64,000 nt of DNA from Gammaproteobacteria bacterium (GTDB taxonomy: Bacteria; Pseudomonadota; Gammaproteobacteria; Pseudomonadales; Azotimanducaceae): the NCBI GenBank assembly GCA_009846005.1, contig VXYL01000054.1, forward strand, positions 33,401 to 97,400. The letters run 5' to 3'. Numbering within the stretch: the first letter of the stretch is position 1; every line of letters starts with the position of its first letter. The position numbers and the translations under genes are program-made. The notes below the pieces were generated by a model. It was not told the origin of the DNA. It saw nothing but the letters and a program-made list of their open reading frames with translations, and searched no databases. Below are positions 18,901 to 26,804 of the stretch, one piece after another.

Positions 18901-20783
18901 GCAAGATCGACCCCGAGATTCCGGCTCCCCAGGAAACCGTGGAGGACGTGGTCAATCGGGTCATGGCCGGAGTTCTCACCCAGGAGAAGCCCGCAATCAC
19001 TCCACGCCGACAGTTCAGCGAAACCGAGCTGTTCCGTCCCGTTGGGAAGATGCTGGTCCACGCCCGGGGCTGCACGGCGGTGAAACTGGTACGCGTCGCG
19101 CAGCAGCACGGCGTCGGTGTCGTCCTGGTGCAATCCGACCCCGATATGGAGTCCGTGCCGGTGGACATGCTCGGTACGAAGGACGCCGTGGTCTGCATCG
19201 GCGGCAACACGCCGGACGAGAGCTACTTGAACGCCCGTTCCGTGGTACGCATCGCCGAAGACGAACGCGTCGACTCGCTGCACCCGGGAATCGGATTCCT
19301 GTCCGAGAACGCGCAGTTCGCGGAGTTGGTGCGCTCCCGCGGCATCAACTTCGTTGGGCCGCCGGTGGCGAGCATGGAGACCATGGGCAACAAGTCGAAT
19401 GCGATCGCCACGGCGTTGGCGCACGGGGTGCCGGTCGTGCCGGGCAGCCACGGCATCCTGACCGACGGCGACCGCGCTGCGGAAACCGCCGCGGCGATCG
19501 GCTATCCGGTGCTGATCAAGGCCGTGCACGGCGGCGGCGGCAAGGGCATACAGGTCGTCGAGACTGCGGACGACTTCCACGAAGCGTTTCACCGCGTGTC
19601 CGTGGAGGCACGGGCCGCGTTCGACAACGGCGACGTCTACCTCGAGCGCTACGTCACGTCGTTGCGCCACATCGAGGTCCAAATCCTGCGCGACGCCCAC
19701 GGCACGACCCAGGTACTCGGGCTCCGCGACTGCAGCGTGCAGCGCGACAAGCAGAAGGTGATCGAAGAGTCGGGCTCGACCATGTTGCCGGGCGAACTCG
19801 ACGATGCGGTACGTCATCATGCAGCGGCTCTGGCGGATGCGGTCGGCTACATCGGCGCGGGGACGGTGGAGTTCATCTATGACCTCGACTCCGGCGAGGT
19901 CTACTTCATGGAAATGAACACGCGGCTGCAGGTCGAGCATCCCGTTACCGAATGGGTTTCCGGCGTGGACATCGTCGGCGAGCAACTGCGCATCGCGGCA
20001 GGGGAGAGCATCGAGGACTTGGCGATCGGCGACGACGGCTATGCCATCGAGGCGCGCATCAACGCCGAGAGGGTCGTCGAGTCTTCCACCGGGGAACTTC
20101 TGTTCGCGCCGAGCCCCGGTGCGATCACCGAGTGCGAGCTACCCCGGGAGGACGGCATCGACGTAATCGCCGCTGCGGGCGAGGGCCGCTTCGTGTCGCC
20201 CTACTACGACAGCATGATCGCGCAGATCATTGCGCGGTCATCCGACCGCACGTCGACTGCGCAGAAACTAGCGGACTACCTGGACCGCGTACGCATCGGC
20301 GGCATATCGACGAATATCGCGTTGGTCAAGCGGGTGCTGCGCGACGAAGTCTTCCTGCGCGGCGACTACGACACGGGCTACCTGCCGGAGTTCCTAGGGC
20401 GCGTCGATACTCGCGAGTTGATGGCGGAGATTGCCGACGCGGCCGGTGCCGCCGACAGTGCCATCGGCCGGGAGTCCATCGCGATCGAGGACAGCGACGA
20501 ACTCAAGGTGCTTGCCCCGTCGACTGGCATCCTCTACCTCACCCCGTCACCCAGCGAACCCCAATACGTGGTTGTCGGCGACCACGTCTCGACCTCGGCG
20601 ACGTTGTGTCAGCTCGAGGCGTTCAAGATCTTCGCGCCGGTGCGTCTTGCGGATTTCAATCTGCCGGACCAGCCTCCGCTGTACGAGCCCGACCGACCCT
20701 TCGAGATCACCCGCATCAACGTCAGCGGTGGTCAACAGGTGAACGCCGGCGACCTGCTGTTCGTGGTGCGAGGCGTTGATTAA
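15921..20783 (+). CDS. Single-chain biotin-dependent carboxylase (AccA-like + AccD-like + biotin carboxylase + biotinyl domain)
   Basis: 1620 residues. Residues about 60-290 form an AccA-like carboxyltransferase half (SLMDTPGAAGDEV; YGLGYSGGAIPLAASN). Residues about 300-800 are mostly helical and charged, with no family I recognise. An AccD-like half follows at about 820-960 (CFISSSGMQTMEGAGALFSM; FGDCTGGAQASF), without an obvious zinc ribbon. Biotin carboxylase spans about 1040-1495: glycine loop HGGGGKGIQVVE and catalytic EMNTRLQVEHPVTE. Residues 1525-1620 resemble a biotinyl carrier, with LEAFKIF placing Lys1569 where EAMKM is usual. All parts of an acyl-CoA carboxylase are therefore in one chain, in the order CT-CT-BC-carrier, unlike the actinobacterial LCC order. 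The likely substrate is acetyl- or another acyl-CoA. The downstream serine hydrolase overlaps convergently by 4 bp. Confidence 0.85.
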   Translation: MDKNALGDLYLIAENLAQDSSLVPEAEEEFDPPLRGVLTEAEVLRQAEVLDNMDIDSYIEAVVANAEDPKRIPAPDVIRRLGEVVSEDRDGPFYAAEVTMDFDGESRRIGFIAQNRAVRSGEWMPEHHLKAAQAIVDFAKRSLPIVSLMDTPGAAGDEVANKNNQSHSISRLIAEMSNTDVPNLGVVYGLGYSGGAIPLAASNLILSLRDGVFSTIQPKGLASIARRLNLSWQQCAKQVGLSPYELRRQGNIDAIIDYVPGEDVENLRLAIVSGIQHVEEGIKRFVRENPYVLDEYRRSIGRYLNPSERLRKVQASAALKLTKNPTEYLNVFGIAYRYLRYLRVRRRIKATSTQSYGRLSEQQLPAGELAARTDRERRETFLRWLQDPDRVIYDDSLSRTWKNYVDRKQTVHDERGRIMQFIFGERRQNYEDARRTLISTVGMYLYNRWKNDASGNFRSLKSFAENVSETRHLFRVSELDEPRTLIDAIRDDAVLGPALRQRFTHEGMKLFGDVADKSNAYLREQLAAELNMSITEGSLAESTLGGSLSSQARDAVNGEASTIVANRLILDDRLGTGREKRETEGIEPALSDMTVVDVVLQEELREDFARECENLLLFDQVYDHLIANLVSIAEEAESTRALSKSSLSRLIETALAEAAEGLSQDDAAAQRFRTQFFDWYMRTSKMPRSNRFFRDVEEWKKNASPHVSDTLFVVVTFMFEKLLASYLQSEWEGRRYDGRIAPRNIGRRKDFWNRLVQAYRDLLIRETLQRHKRAKATGYRAFIERFFTDFEELNGDLISSDPHRFPGLRVSIEGALQKGMAPCGVVTGIGRFDNGAEGLRVGTVISNLEFKAGAFDMASAEKFCKLLVACAEQNLPIVCFISSSGMQTMEGAGALFSMAAINDRITRFVRDYDLPVIVFGFGDCTGGAQASFVTHPLVQTYYFSGASMPFAGQIVVSSYLPSDSHLSNYLFNEPGSMQGLVKHPFLPGLDDELRKIDPEIPAPQETVEDVVNRVMAGVLTQEKPAITPRRQFSETELFRPVGKMLVHARGCTAVKLVRVAQQHGVGVVLVQSDPDMESVPVDMLGTKDAVVCIGGNTPDESYLNARSVVRIAEDERVDSLHPGIGFLSENAQFAELVRSRGINFVGPPVASMETMGNKSNAIATALAHGVPVVPGSHGILTDGDRAAETAAAIGYPVLIKAVHGGGGKGIQVVETADDFHEAFHRVSVEARAAFDNGDVYLERYVTSLRHIEVQILRDAHGTTQVLGLRDCSVQRDKQKVIEESGSTMLPGELDDAVRHHAAALADAVGYIGAGTVEFIYDLDSGEVYFMEMNTRLQVEHPVTEWVSGVDIVGEQLRIAAGESIEDLAIGDDGYAIEARINAERVVESSTGELLFAPSPGAITECELPREDGIDVIAAAGEGRFVSPYYDSMIAQIIARSSDRTSTAQKLADYLDRVRIGGISTNIALVKRVLRDEVFLRGDYDTGYLPEFLGRVDTRELMAEIADAAGAADSAIGRESIAIEDSDELKVLAPSTGILYLTPSPSEPQYVVVGDHVSTSATLCQLEAFKIFAPVRLADFNLPDQPPLYEPDRPFEITRINVSGGQQVNAGDLLFVVRGVD

Positions 20784-21868
20784 CGCAAGGCAGCGATAAC
20801 GCGGTCCACCACGCCCGCGGCATCGCCAGCCCATCGGGTCACGACCACCAGGCGGTGTTCCGGCACGACGCACACTAGGTTGCCTCCGGCGCCGAGCGCG
20901 GCGAAGGCGCGTTCCGACGCGCGTGGCCACGCTTGGCGGTCGCCGTTCAGCCACCAGAGAAAGCCGTAGCGCCGATTGACGGAGCAGGGCGTCAAGGCGG
21001 CCTCGATGGATGCCTCCGACAGGATGCGTCGACCGTTCCACTCCCCGCGCGCCAACATCAGCAAGCCGTAGCGGGCGTGGTCGTAGGCGCTGATCCAAAG
21101 CCCCCCGCCCCAATGCGCGCCGCCGGGGACGGATTCCAGGACCGCATCACCAATTGAGACCCTGGCGTTTCGGTAGGCATGCCACTGCCAGGACGCGGTG
21201 GCGCCGATGGGGTCCATGACTTCGCGTCGCAGTACGTCGGCCAACGGTTCGCGCCAGACGTGCAATGCCGCGACGGCCAGTGCGTTGACTCGTATGTCGT
21301 TGTACTCCCAGAACTCACCCGGCCCGCGCAAACGCCGAGGTTCGCCCTTCCTTCCCATCGGCTGGCGGAGGCCGCGGTTGTGATCCACGGTATCGGGGAT
21401 GCCGAACAGGGTGCCGGACCATTCGCTGGTCTGCTGCAGGAGATGGTGCCAGGTCACTCTGCCGTTCCGGGTTCCCTCGAACAGGGGGCCATCGACGTAG
21501 TCCACCACGCGGTCGTCGACGCTTTCGATCAATCCGCGGTCGACTGCCAGTGCAACGCAGGCCCAGAGGTAGCTCTTGGTGGCGCTGAAGGTCATGTCGA
21601 CGCGCGCCGGGGTTCCCCACTCGGTGGCCAACAGCCCGTCCTTGAGAACCAGGCCGCTCGCGACGCCACGCGGCTTGGTGGGACCGATCAAGCGGTTGAA
21701 CGGCGGCGGATCGTCCCGGCAGACCATGGTGCCGGCGTCGACGGGCCAGTCGATCTCGGACGTCTCGGCATGGTTGCGGGCACGCGCCAATGCGGCGGCA
21801 TCGAAACCGAGTGACGCCGGCGATGCTCGTCGCCAGCCGGACGATGGCGGGAAATGGAGACCGTCCAT
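20780..21868 (-). CDS. Serine hydrolase, beta-lactamase/class C-like family
   Basis: 362 residues from the ATG at 21868; a TTG 9 bp upstream is in frame. The serine beta-lactamase/DD-peptidase fold is shown by SATKSY (SxxK, nucleophile near residue 100), YND (YxN motif, near 188) and a GAGGNLVCV segment near the C-terminus where KTG-like residues fall. TSEWSGTLFGIPD and YGFLWWLNGD are typical of the family of esterase/peptidase-like proteins (PF00144). No signal peptide is evident, so it may be cytoplasmic. A second member is encoded at 29959-31131. The substrate cannot be predicted; antibiotic resistance is not implied. Confidence 0.85.
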   Translation of the reverse strand: MDGLHFPPSSGWRRASPASLGFDAAALARARNHAETSEIDWPVDAGTMVCRDDPPPFNRLIGPTKPRGVASGLVLKDGLLATEWGTPARVDMTFSATKSYLWACVALAVDRGLIESVDDRVVDYVDGPLFEGTRNGRVTWHHLLQQTSEWSGTLFGIPDTVDHNRGLRQPMGRKGEPRRLRGPGEFWEYNDIRVNALAVAALHVWREPLADVLRREVMDPIGATASWQWHAYRNARVSIGDAVLESVPGGAHWGGGLWISAYDHARYGLLMLARGEWNGRRILSEASIEAALTPCSVNRRYGFLWWLNGDRQAWPRASERAFAALGAGGNLVCVVPEHRLVVVTRWAGDAAGVVDRVIAALR

Positions 21869-22024
21869 GACGCGCAAGATAGCAGTCCGTGGTGGTTTGT
21901 CGCCATGACCAGTTGCGCCGTGGAGTCGTACAGAGTTGTACGAAAGTCGTTGTTTATGTTGACTTTTTTAGCCTACCTCTGCTGCAATTGGCGTGTCCCT
22001 AGAGCGTCAGGATGAGGAGAAGAA

Positions 22025-23089
22025 ATGGCGGAGGTGGCGCGGGATCGACTGACCGAACGCCGATCAGGCGAAAGGGGCAAGCAGGTCAGGCGCAACGACG
22101 CGGACGCATGGGTGCCATACGAGGAGCCGTCCGCTGCCGACGAGGGCGTTGCCTACGGGTTTCCGGGCTGCCGGCCGATTCGCATCTCGCGAGATGAAAT
22201 CACCGATTTCGAGGGTCGGTTCGAATATTGGGACGCCGACACCGAGACCGCCTGGCAGGTGTGCGAGCCGACCAGCATCTACCACGAGTTGCCGGGGCAG
22301 GAGCTCGCCCGCCTGACGGAACGGATCGCGGCGGTGCGCGGCGAGCCGATCAAATCCTACGGCACGGGAGATCTGCTGGTCCGCGACGACCAAGGCGAGA
22401 AGCACGTGATCATGCAGCCGGACCAGATCCTCTACCTGCACCCGCACAAGGCGCGTCGGTTGGGCCACGCGATCGAGGTCGGCCACGACGACCTGCCGGA
22501 CGTCGTGCTGGAGGTGGATCTGACCACTGACGTTCGTTACCGCAAGATGGGCATCTACGAGGAATGGGGCTTCCGGGAACTCTGGGTGGAGATCCCGGAA
22601 AACCGAGCACCCAGCCGGCCGCACCGCAAACCGGGGGTCACCATCCGGGTACTCGGTCCGCACGGCTACGAGGAGACATCGGAGAGCCGGGCGTTTCCGA
22701 CCTGGACGGCGGACGAGATCCACGCCGCGCTGAACGAGGACGTCCTTTCGGCGTCGACCGTTGCCGTGCTGCGCCGGGTCGGTCGGGTGCTCGGCGAGCA
22801 GGGCGGCACGGGCCCGGACGACGATCCCTTCATGAAAGTCGAGCGGGAGCAGAGCCGTCGGGAAGGCATCCAGGAAGGCATTGAGGATGGCATTGGAAGA
22901 GGCGTCGAGAAGGCTCGATTCGAAATGCTGGCCGAAGCCCTCGCGGCCCGCGACATCGCGATGTCGAAACGCCTCGAAGAATACGCCGGTGTCATCGTCA
23001 CGGTCCCGGTGCGGACTTTGATGCGTGCAGCGTTGGCCTGTCGCGACGAGGCAGACTTCCTACGTCGCATCGCGGCTGCGACGGGGTAG
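22025..23089 (+). CDS. Uma2-family (DUF820) PD-(D/E)XK nuclease-like protein with charged C-terminal tail
   Basis: 354 residues; AGGAGAAGAA immediately precedes the ATG. The core (about 100-210) has HVIMQPDQILYLHPHKARR, DLPDVVLEVDLTTDVRYRKM and GIYEEWGFRELWVEIPE, matching the Uma2/DUF820 restriction-endonuclease-like fold with its central Asp and Glu. The C-terminal part (SRREGIQEGIEDGIGRGVEK) is a charged helical repeat of the sort seen at the ends of Rpn/YhgA-type proteins. Most Uma2 proteins are about 190 residues, so both N- and C-terminal extensions are unusual. Function is unknown; the family is multicopy in many genomes. The hisHF genes follow 59 bp downstream with a separate -10-like TAGAAT at 23116-23121. 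Confidence 0.8.
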   Translation: MAEVARDRLTERRSGERGKQVRRNDADAWVPYEEPSAADEGVAYGFPGCRPIRISRDEITDFEGRFEYWDADTETAWQVCEPTSIYHELPGQELARLTERIAAVRGEPIKSYGTGDLLVRDDQGEKHVIMQPDQILYLHPHKARRLGHAIEVGHDDLPDVVLEVDLTTDVRYRKMGIYEEWGFRELWVEIPENRAPSRPHRKPGVTIRVLGPHGYEETSESRAFPTWTADEIHAALNEDVLSASTVAVLRRVGRVLGEQGGTGPDDDPFMKVEREQSRREGIQEGIEDGIGRGVEKARFEMLAEALAARDIAMSKRLEEYAGVIVTVPVRTLMRAALACRDEADFLRRIAAATG

Positions 23090-23148
23090 GTCCATCGATT
23101 CCTGAAACAAGCCGGTAGAATGCATTTTTCACTCGGTTGCTCGACAAC

Positions 23149-23862
23149 ATGGCCGTCATCGTCGACTACGACGCCGGAAATCTGAAAAGCGTAGAACGGG
23201 CCTGTCGCGAGGTGGGCCTTTCGGCCGAGATTTCCAGCGATCCGAAGCGGATACGAAAGGCCGAGCGGGTCATTTTCCCTGGCGTCGGTGCGGCGGGCAG
23301 CGCGATGCGGAGCTTGGCTGCCAGTGGCGTCGACCGGGCGTTGGTCGACGCGTTTGAAGCGAGCACGCCGATACTTGGCATTTGTCTCGGCCTGCAGATC
23401 TCCCTCGAATACTCGGAAGAGAACGACACGGACACACTCGGACTGCTGCCGGGCGAAGTCCGTCGGTTCCGGCTAGACGACCCGGAGCTGAAGGTGCCGC
23501 ATATGGGCTGGAACGCCGTGCGCGTCATCCGGCCGCACCCCGTTCTCGACGGCATCGAACAAGGCGACGAGTTCTACTTCGTGCACGCGTACCGGCCGAT
23601 TCCCGAGAACTCGGCGGACGTCATTGCCGAGTCCGTCTACGAGGGCCCGTTCTGTTCGGCGCTGGGCCGGGCCAACTATGTGGCAACCCAGTTCCACCCC
23701 GAGAAGAGCGGCCGGGTCGGACTACGGCTTCTCGAACGGTTTGCCGAATGGGACGGGCGGGTAGCGGTGGACCCCGCGCAGCCGAGTGATGGCGACGATA
23801 CGGCATCGCAGTTCGATTCGAGCCGCAGCGTTGTGTCGCGTTCAAGGCAAAGAAGTGCTTAG
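23149..23862 (+). CDS. hisH: Imidazole glycerol phosphate synthase, glutamine amidotransferase subunit
   Basis: 237 residues from the ATG at 23149. This is a class I glutaminase that feeds ammonia to HisF. N-terminus [17 protein letters not shown]; catalytic Cys near residue 80 in [15 protein letters not shown]; His/Glu of the triad in [17 protein letters not shown]; substrate-binding [10 protein letters not shown] and FYFVHAYRP. About 35 residues beyond the usual C-terminus (after LLERFAEW) are polar and probably disordered; they span the region overlapping the hisF start. The 3' end overlaps hisF by 8 bp. Confidence 0.93.
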   Translation: MAVIVDYDAGNLKSVERACREVGLSAEISSDPKRIRKAERVIFPGVGAAGSAMRSLAASGVDRALVDAFEASTPILGICLGLQISLEYSEENDTDTLGLLPGEVRRFRLDDPELKVPHMGWNAVRVIRPHPVLDGIEQGDEFYFVHAYRPIPENSADVIAESVYEGPFCSALGRANYVATQFHPEKSGRVGLRLLERFAEWDGRVAVDPAQPSDGDDTASQFDSSRSVVSRSRQRSA

Positions 23863-24634
23863 CAAGCGTCTCATCGCCTGTCTGGACGTGCGCGACGGCC
23901 ACCTCGCGAAGAGCGTCAAGTTCGTTGACACCAAAGACATCGGCGACCCCGTCGCCAAGGCGCGCGAATACTATCTCGACGGCCTGGACGAACTGGTGTT
24001 TTACGACATCACCGCCTCCAGCGAAGGGCGGCGGATCATCCTCGACGTGGTGGAGGCGGTGGCGGAGCAGGTGTTCATCCCGTTGTCCGTGGGCGGCGGC
24101 GTGGCGTCGGTGGCGGACGCCACCGACCTCCGTCTGGCTGGTGCCGAGAAGATTAACGTCAACTCCGCAGCGGTGCGGCGACCCGCGCTTATCGCCGAGT
24201 GTGCCGAAGCCATCGGCGACCAGAACGTCGTGCTGTCCATGGACATCCGCCGGATCGAGCCGTCCGCCCACATGCCGTCGGGGTACGAGATCGTCATAAA
24301 CGGGGGACGCAAGCCGATGGGCATAGACGCCTTGTCGTGGGCTAGGGAGGGCGAGCGACTCGGCGCGGGCGAACTGGTGGTCAACTCCATCGACGCCGAC
24401 GGCACGAGGGAGGGTTACGAACTGGGCCTCACCCGCATGCTCTCGGAGGCCGTGCGGATTCCCGTCATCGCCTCCGGCGGCGCGGGCGAGCCGGACCACC
24501 TCTACGACGTCCTCACCGACGGCAAGGCGGATGCGGCGCTGGTCGCATCCATGGTGCACTACGGCGACTACACGGTATCTGGCCTAAAGCGTCACCTGCA
24601 CGGGCGTGGCGTCAAGATGCGCATGTCTTGGTGA
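23855..24634 (+). CDS. hisF: Imidazole glycerol phosphate synthase, cyclase subunit
   Basis: 259 residues from the GTG at 23855 (GTG CTT AGC AAG), giving the expected [14 protein letters not shown] start. The TIM barrel cyclase makes imidazole glycerol phosphate and AICAR. Catalytic Asp is in ACLDVRDG and the second Asp in [16 protein letters not shown]. Phosphate loops: [11 protein letters not shown] and [34 protein letters not shown] and [20 protein letters not shown] differ from enterobacterial HisF and resemble the clade seen in deltaproteobacteria and relatives. The gene is coupled to hisH; no other his gene is in the window. Confidence 0.93.
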   Translation: MLSKRLIACLDVRDGHLAKSVKFVDTKDIGDPVAKAREYYLDGLDELVFYDITASSEGRRIILDVVEAVAEQVFIPLSVGGGVASVADATDLRLAGAEKINVNSAAVRRPALIAECAEAIGDQNVVLSMDIRRIEPSAHMPSGYEIVINGGRKPMGIDALSWAREGERLGAGELVVNSIDADGTREGYELGLTRMLSEAVRIPVIASGGAGEPDHLYDVLTDGKADAALVASMVHYGDYTVSGLKRHLHGRGVKMRMSW

Positions 24635-24638
24635 TGCC

Positions 24639-25610
24639 ATGAAGGCGATACAGATTCTGAACGGCGGTCTCGTCTGGCGGGAAACCGACGAACCCCCGCT
24701 GGGACCCGGGGAGGTTCGCATCGAGAACCATGCGACCGCCGTAAACCGCGCGGATTTGTCCCAGCGGGCGGGCGGCTATCCGCCGCCGCCCGGCGCGAGT
24801 CCCGTGCTGGGCCTGGAGTGCGCTGGCGTCGTCACGGCGGTCGGCGAAGGCGTCAGTCGCGTGGCGGCCGGCGACGAGGTGTGCGCCCTGCTTGCCGGCG
24901 GCGGCTATGCCGAGACGGTGGTGGTACCCGCCGGCCAGGTTCTGCAGAAACCTGCAACGCTTACCTTAGAGGAAGCTGCGGCGATTCCCGAGGTCTTCGC
25001 CACGGCCTACCTCAACCTCTACATGGAAGCACGTCTCGCCAGAGGCGAGTGCGCGTTGATCCATGCCGGCGCAAGCGGTGTCGGCACCGCCGCCATCCAG
25101 ATGTGCGCTGCGTTCGGGAATCCGGTGTTCGTCACTGCGGGGTCGCAAGACAAGATCGACCGCTGCGTCGAGTTCGGGGCGGATGCCGGCATGAACCGGC
25201 ACGAAGGCGACTTCACGGAGACGATCAGGACATGGACCGACGGACGTGGCGCCGACGTGATCCTCGATCCCGTGGGCGGGGCCTATTTGGCGGCCAACCT
25301 TGCGAGTCTGGCGACGGATGGACGGCTCGTGATCATCGGGCTGCTCGGCGGTGCTAGGACCGAAGTCGCCTTGGGAACGATGATGGTGAAACGGTTGCGA
25401 ATCATCGGCTCGACCCTCCGGGCGAGGTCGATCGCGGCGAAAGCGACGGTCATGGATGCTTTGAAGGAACGGGTCTGGCCGCTCCTGGAAGACGGCACGA
25501 TCCGACCCGTGATCGAACATGTCTATCCCATCGAGGAAGTAGCTGATGCCCACGAACGGACCGCGGGCAATCAGACCGTCGGCAAGGTTGTCCTGCGCGT
25601 GCGCGAATGA
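24639..25610 (+). CDS. NAD(P)H quinone oxidoreductase, PIG3 family (zinc-independent MDR)
   Basis: 323 residues from the ATG at 24639, 4 bp after the hisF stop. Medium-chain dehydrogenase/reductase fold: N-terminal GroES-like domain (HATAVNRADLSQRAGGYPPP, PVLGLECAGVV), then the Rossmann domain with ALIHAGASGVGTAAIQMC and VILDPVGGAYL. No structural zinc cysteine cluster is present, consistent with the quinone oxidoreductase PIG3/TP53I3 branch (TIGR02824 type). VIEHVYPIEEVADAHERTAG near the end is typical. It is probably co-transcribed with hisHF, although no metabolic link to histidine synthesis is known. Confidence 0.9.
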   Translation: MKAIQILNGGLVWRETDEPPLGPGEVRIENHATAVNRADLSQRAGGYPPPPGASPVLGLECAGVVTAVGEGVSRVAAGDEVCALLAGGGYAETVVVPAGQVLQKPATLTLEEAAAIPEVFATAYLNLYMEARLARGECALIHAGASGVGTAAIQMCAAFGNPVFVTAGSQDKIDRCVEFGADAGMNRHEGDFTETIRTWTDGRGADVILDPVGGAYLAANLASLATDGRLVIIGLLGGARTEVALGTMMVKRLRIIGSTLRARSIAAKATVMDALKERVWPLLEDGTIRPVIEHVYPIEEVADAHERTAGNQTVGKVVLRVRE

Positions 25611-25643
25611 CCGCAAATCGTCGCAGACTCGAGGGCCCGGCTC

Positions 25644-26801
25644 CTACGGGGCCAGCATCGTCCTCATCATCTCTTCAGCGAAGACCGGTGCGGCCGCGGC
25701 GATCCAGTCCGGATCGGTTTCATCGCCGGACTCGTAGGTGATCGAGGGGATTCCGTAGGTGTCGAAGAAGTAGTTTTTCGCGTTTGCGGATTCCGACTTG
25801 CTGGGCCTGTGGATGAACTCGAGATCCGCCTGGCGCTTGCGCACGCGCTCGAACCATTCGGCGGCGAAGGCGTGCGCGCTGCCGTCGCCGTCCTCTGGTC
25901 GCTGCGTGTAGAAGAGGTGGGTTTCGGTTAGCCGCGTGGCGTGGAAGTCGAGCATCAGCCGCAACGCGATGCCACGCCGGGGCAGGTCGGCAAGCAGATC
26001 CCTGACGCTGCGCGTCTCAGGTTGTCGGAAGGGACCCCAATCCCGGTTCAGGTCGGTCTTTCCGGCGTTGTGTCGCCAGTGACCGTTTGCGACGCCGTCG
26101 GGATTGAGCAGGGGCGCCGTGATCACCGTGAAGATTTCGCGGAACGAGCGCGCAAGTTGCGTATCCGCGAGCACCGTGTCGACGAAGGCGTGCATGGTGA
26201 GGGCACCGGTGACCTCCGGCGGGTGCTGGCGTCCGATGAACAGGACCCCCAGCCGCTTGGGGCTGGTTTCGGCAACCGAGATCGGGCGCCCGTGAATGCT
26301 GCGTCCGAATACCCGCACGGCCACGTCGGGTCGCTGTGACAGCGAGAGCGTCCAGGTGTCGTAGAAGCGGGTCGTTAGGAGCCGCTGCGACGCGATCCAA
26401 ACGGGTGCCTCCGCAAGCGGTATGCGCAACGCCAGCCGTTGTTTGTCCTCGGACACCGCCACCGCTCGGTCCGGCAGCCGCTGCCAGTTGATTCCGTCGA
26501 GACTGACCTTGGGCCAGAAACGATCGGCATCCGCGTCCACGAATCCCATCAGAACAATGGCTTCGCCCTCCTGCTTCGGACTGGCACGGAAGGCGTACCA
26601 CGGCATGGGCACCTCGACCTTCGAATCTTCCGGCCGGATCGTGATGACGAATTCGCCGTCCCGCACCTCGCAGCGGTGGAACGCACCGCCTTCAAACTGG
26701 CGGTCGAGCAGCGCGATGTCGTTCTCGCAGTACCCCTCGGCGGTCGCGGCGACGTTGGCGAGTGCGGCCGCCGCCGCCGCCAGCCAAACCCGCCAACGCA
26801 T
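25644..26801 (-). CDS. M14-family zinc carboxypeptidase, exported
   Basis: 385 residues. A cleavable signal peptide (MRWRVWLAAAAAALANVAAT) is followed by a beta-sandwich-like N-terminal domain and then the M14 catalytic domain. Zinc ligands: His and Glu of GRQHPPEVTGAL (near 193-196) and His of MLDFHATRL (near 284). Substrate-binding NRDWG and the catalytic Glu in TYESGDETDPD (near 357) are present. The N-domain arrangement resembles the cytosolic-carboxypeptidase (AGBL/Nna1) group, but the enzyme is exported. It starts 3 bp after the TonB-dependent receptor stop, so the two form an operon, suggesting trimming of imported peptides in the periplasm. Confidence 0.87.
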   Translation of the reverse strand: MRWRVWLAAAAAALANVAATAEGYCENDIALLDRQFEGGAFHRCEVRDGEFVITIRPEDSKVEVPMPWYAFRASPKQEGEAIVLMGFVDADADRFWPKVSLDGINWQRLPDRAVAVSEDKQRLALRIPLAEAPVWIASQRLLTTRFYDTWTLSLSQRPDVAVRVFGRSIHGRPISVAETSPKRLGVLFIGRQHPPEVTGALTMHAFVDTVLADTQLARSFREIFTVITAPLLNPDGVANGHWRHNAGKTDLNRDWGPFRQPETRSVRDLLADLPRRGIALRLMLDFHATRLTETHLFYTQRPEDGDGSAHAFAAEWFERVRKRQADLEFIHRPSKSESANAKNYFFDTYGIPSITYESGDETDPDWIAAAAPVFAEEMMRTMLAP

Positions 26802-26804
26802 GGG

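Noticed and set aside
20780..21868. Reading the serine hydrolases as antibiotic-resistance beta-lactamases
   Set aside because: Only the general SxxK/YxN fold motifs are present; KTG-region sequence and context are those of broad esterase/peptidase-like families.
22210..22232. GGTTCGAAT sequence resembling a tRNA T-loop
   Set aside because: It lies inside the Uma2 coding region, and no acceptor stem or anticodon arm can be formed around it.
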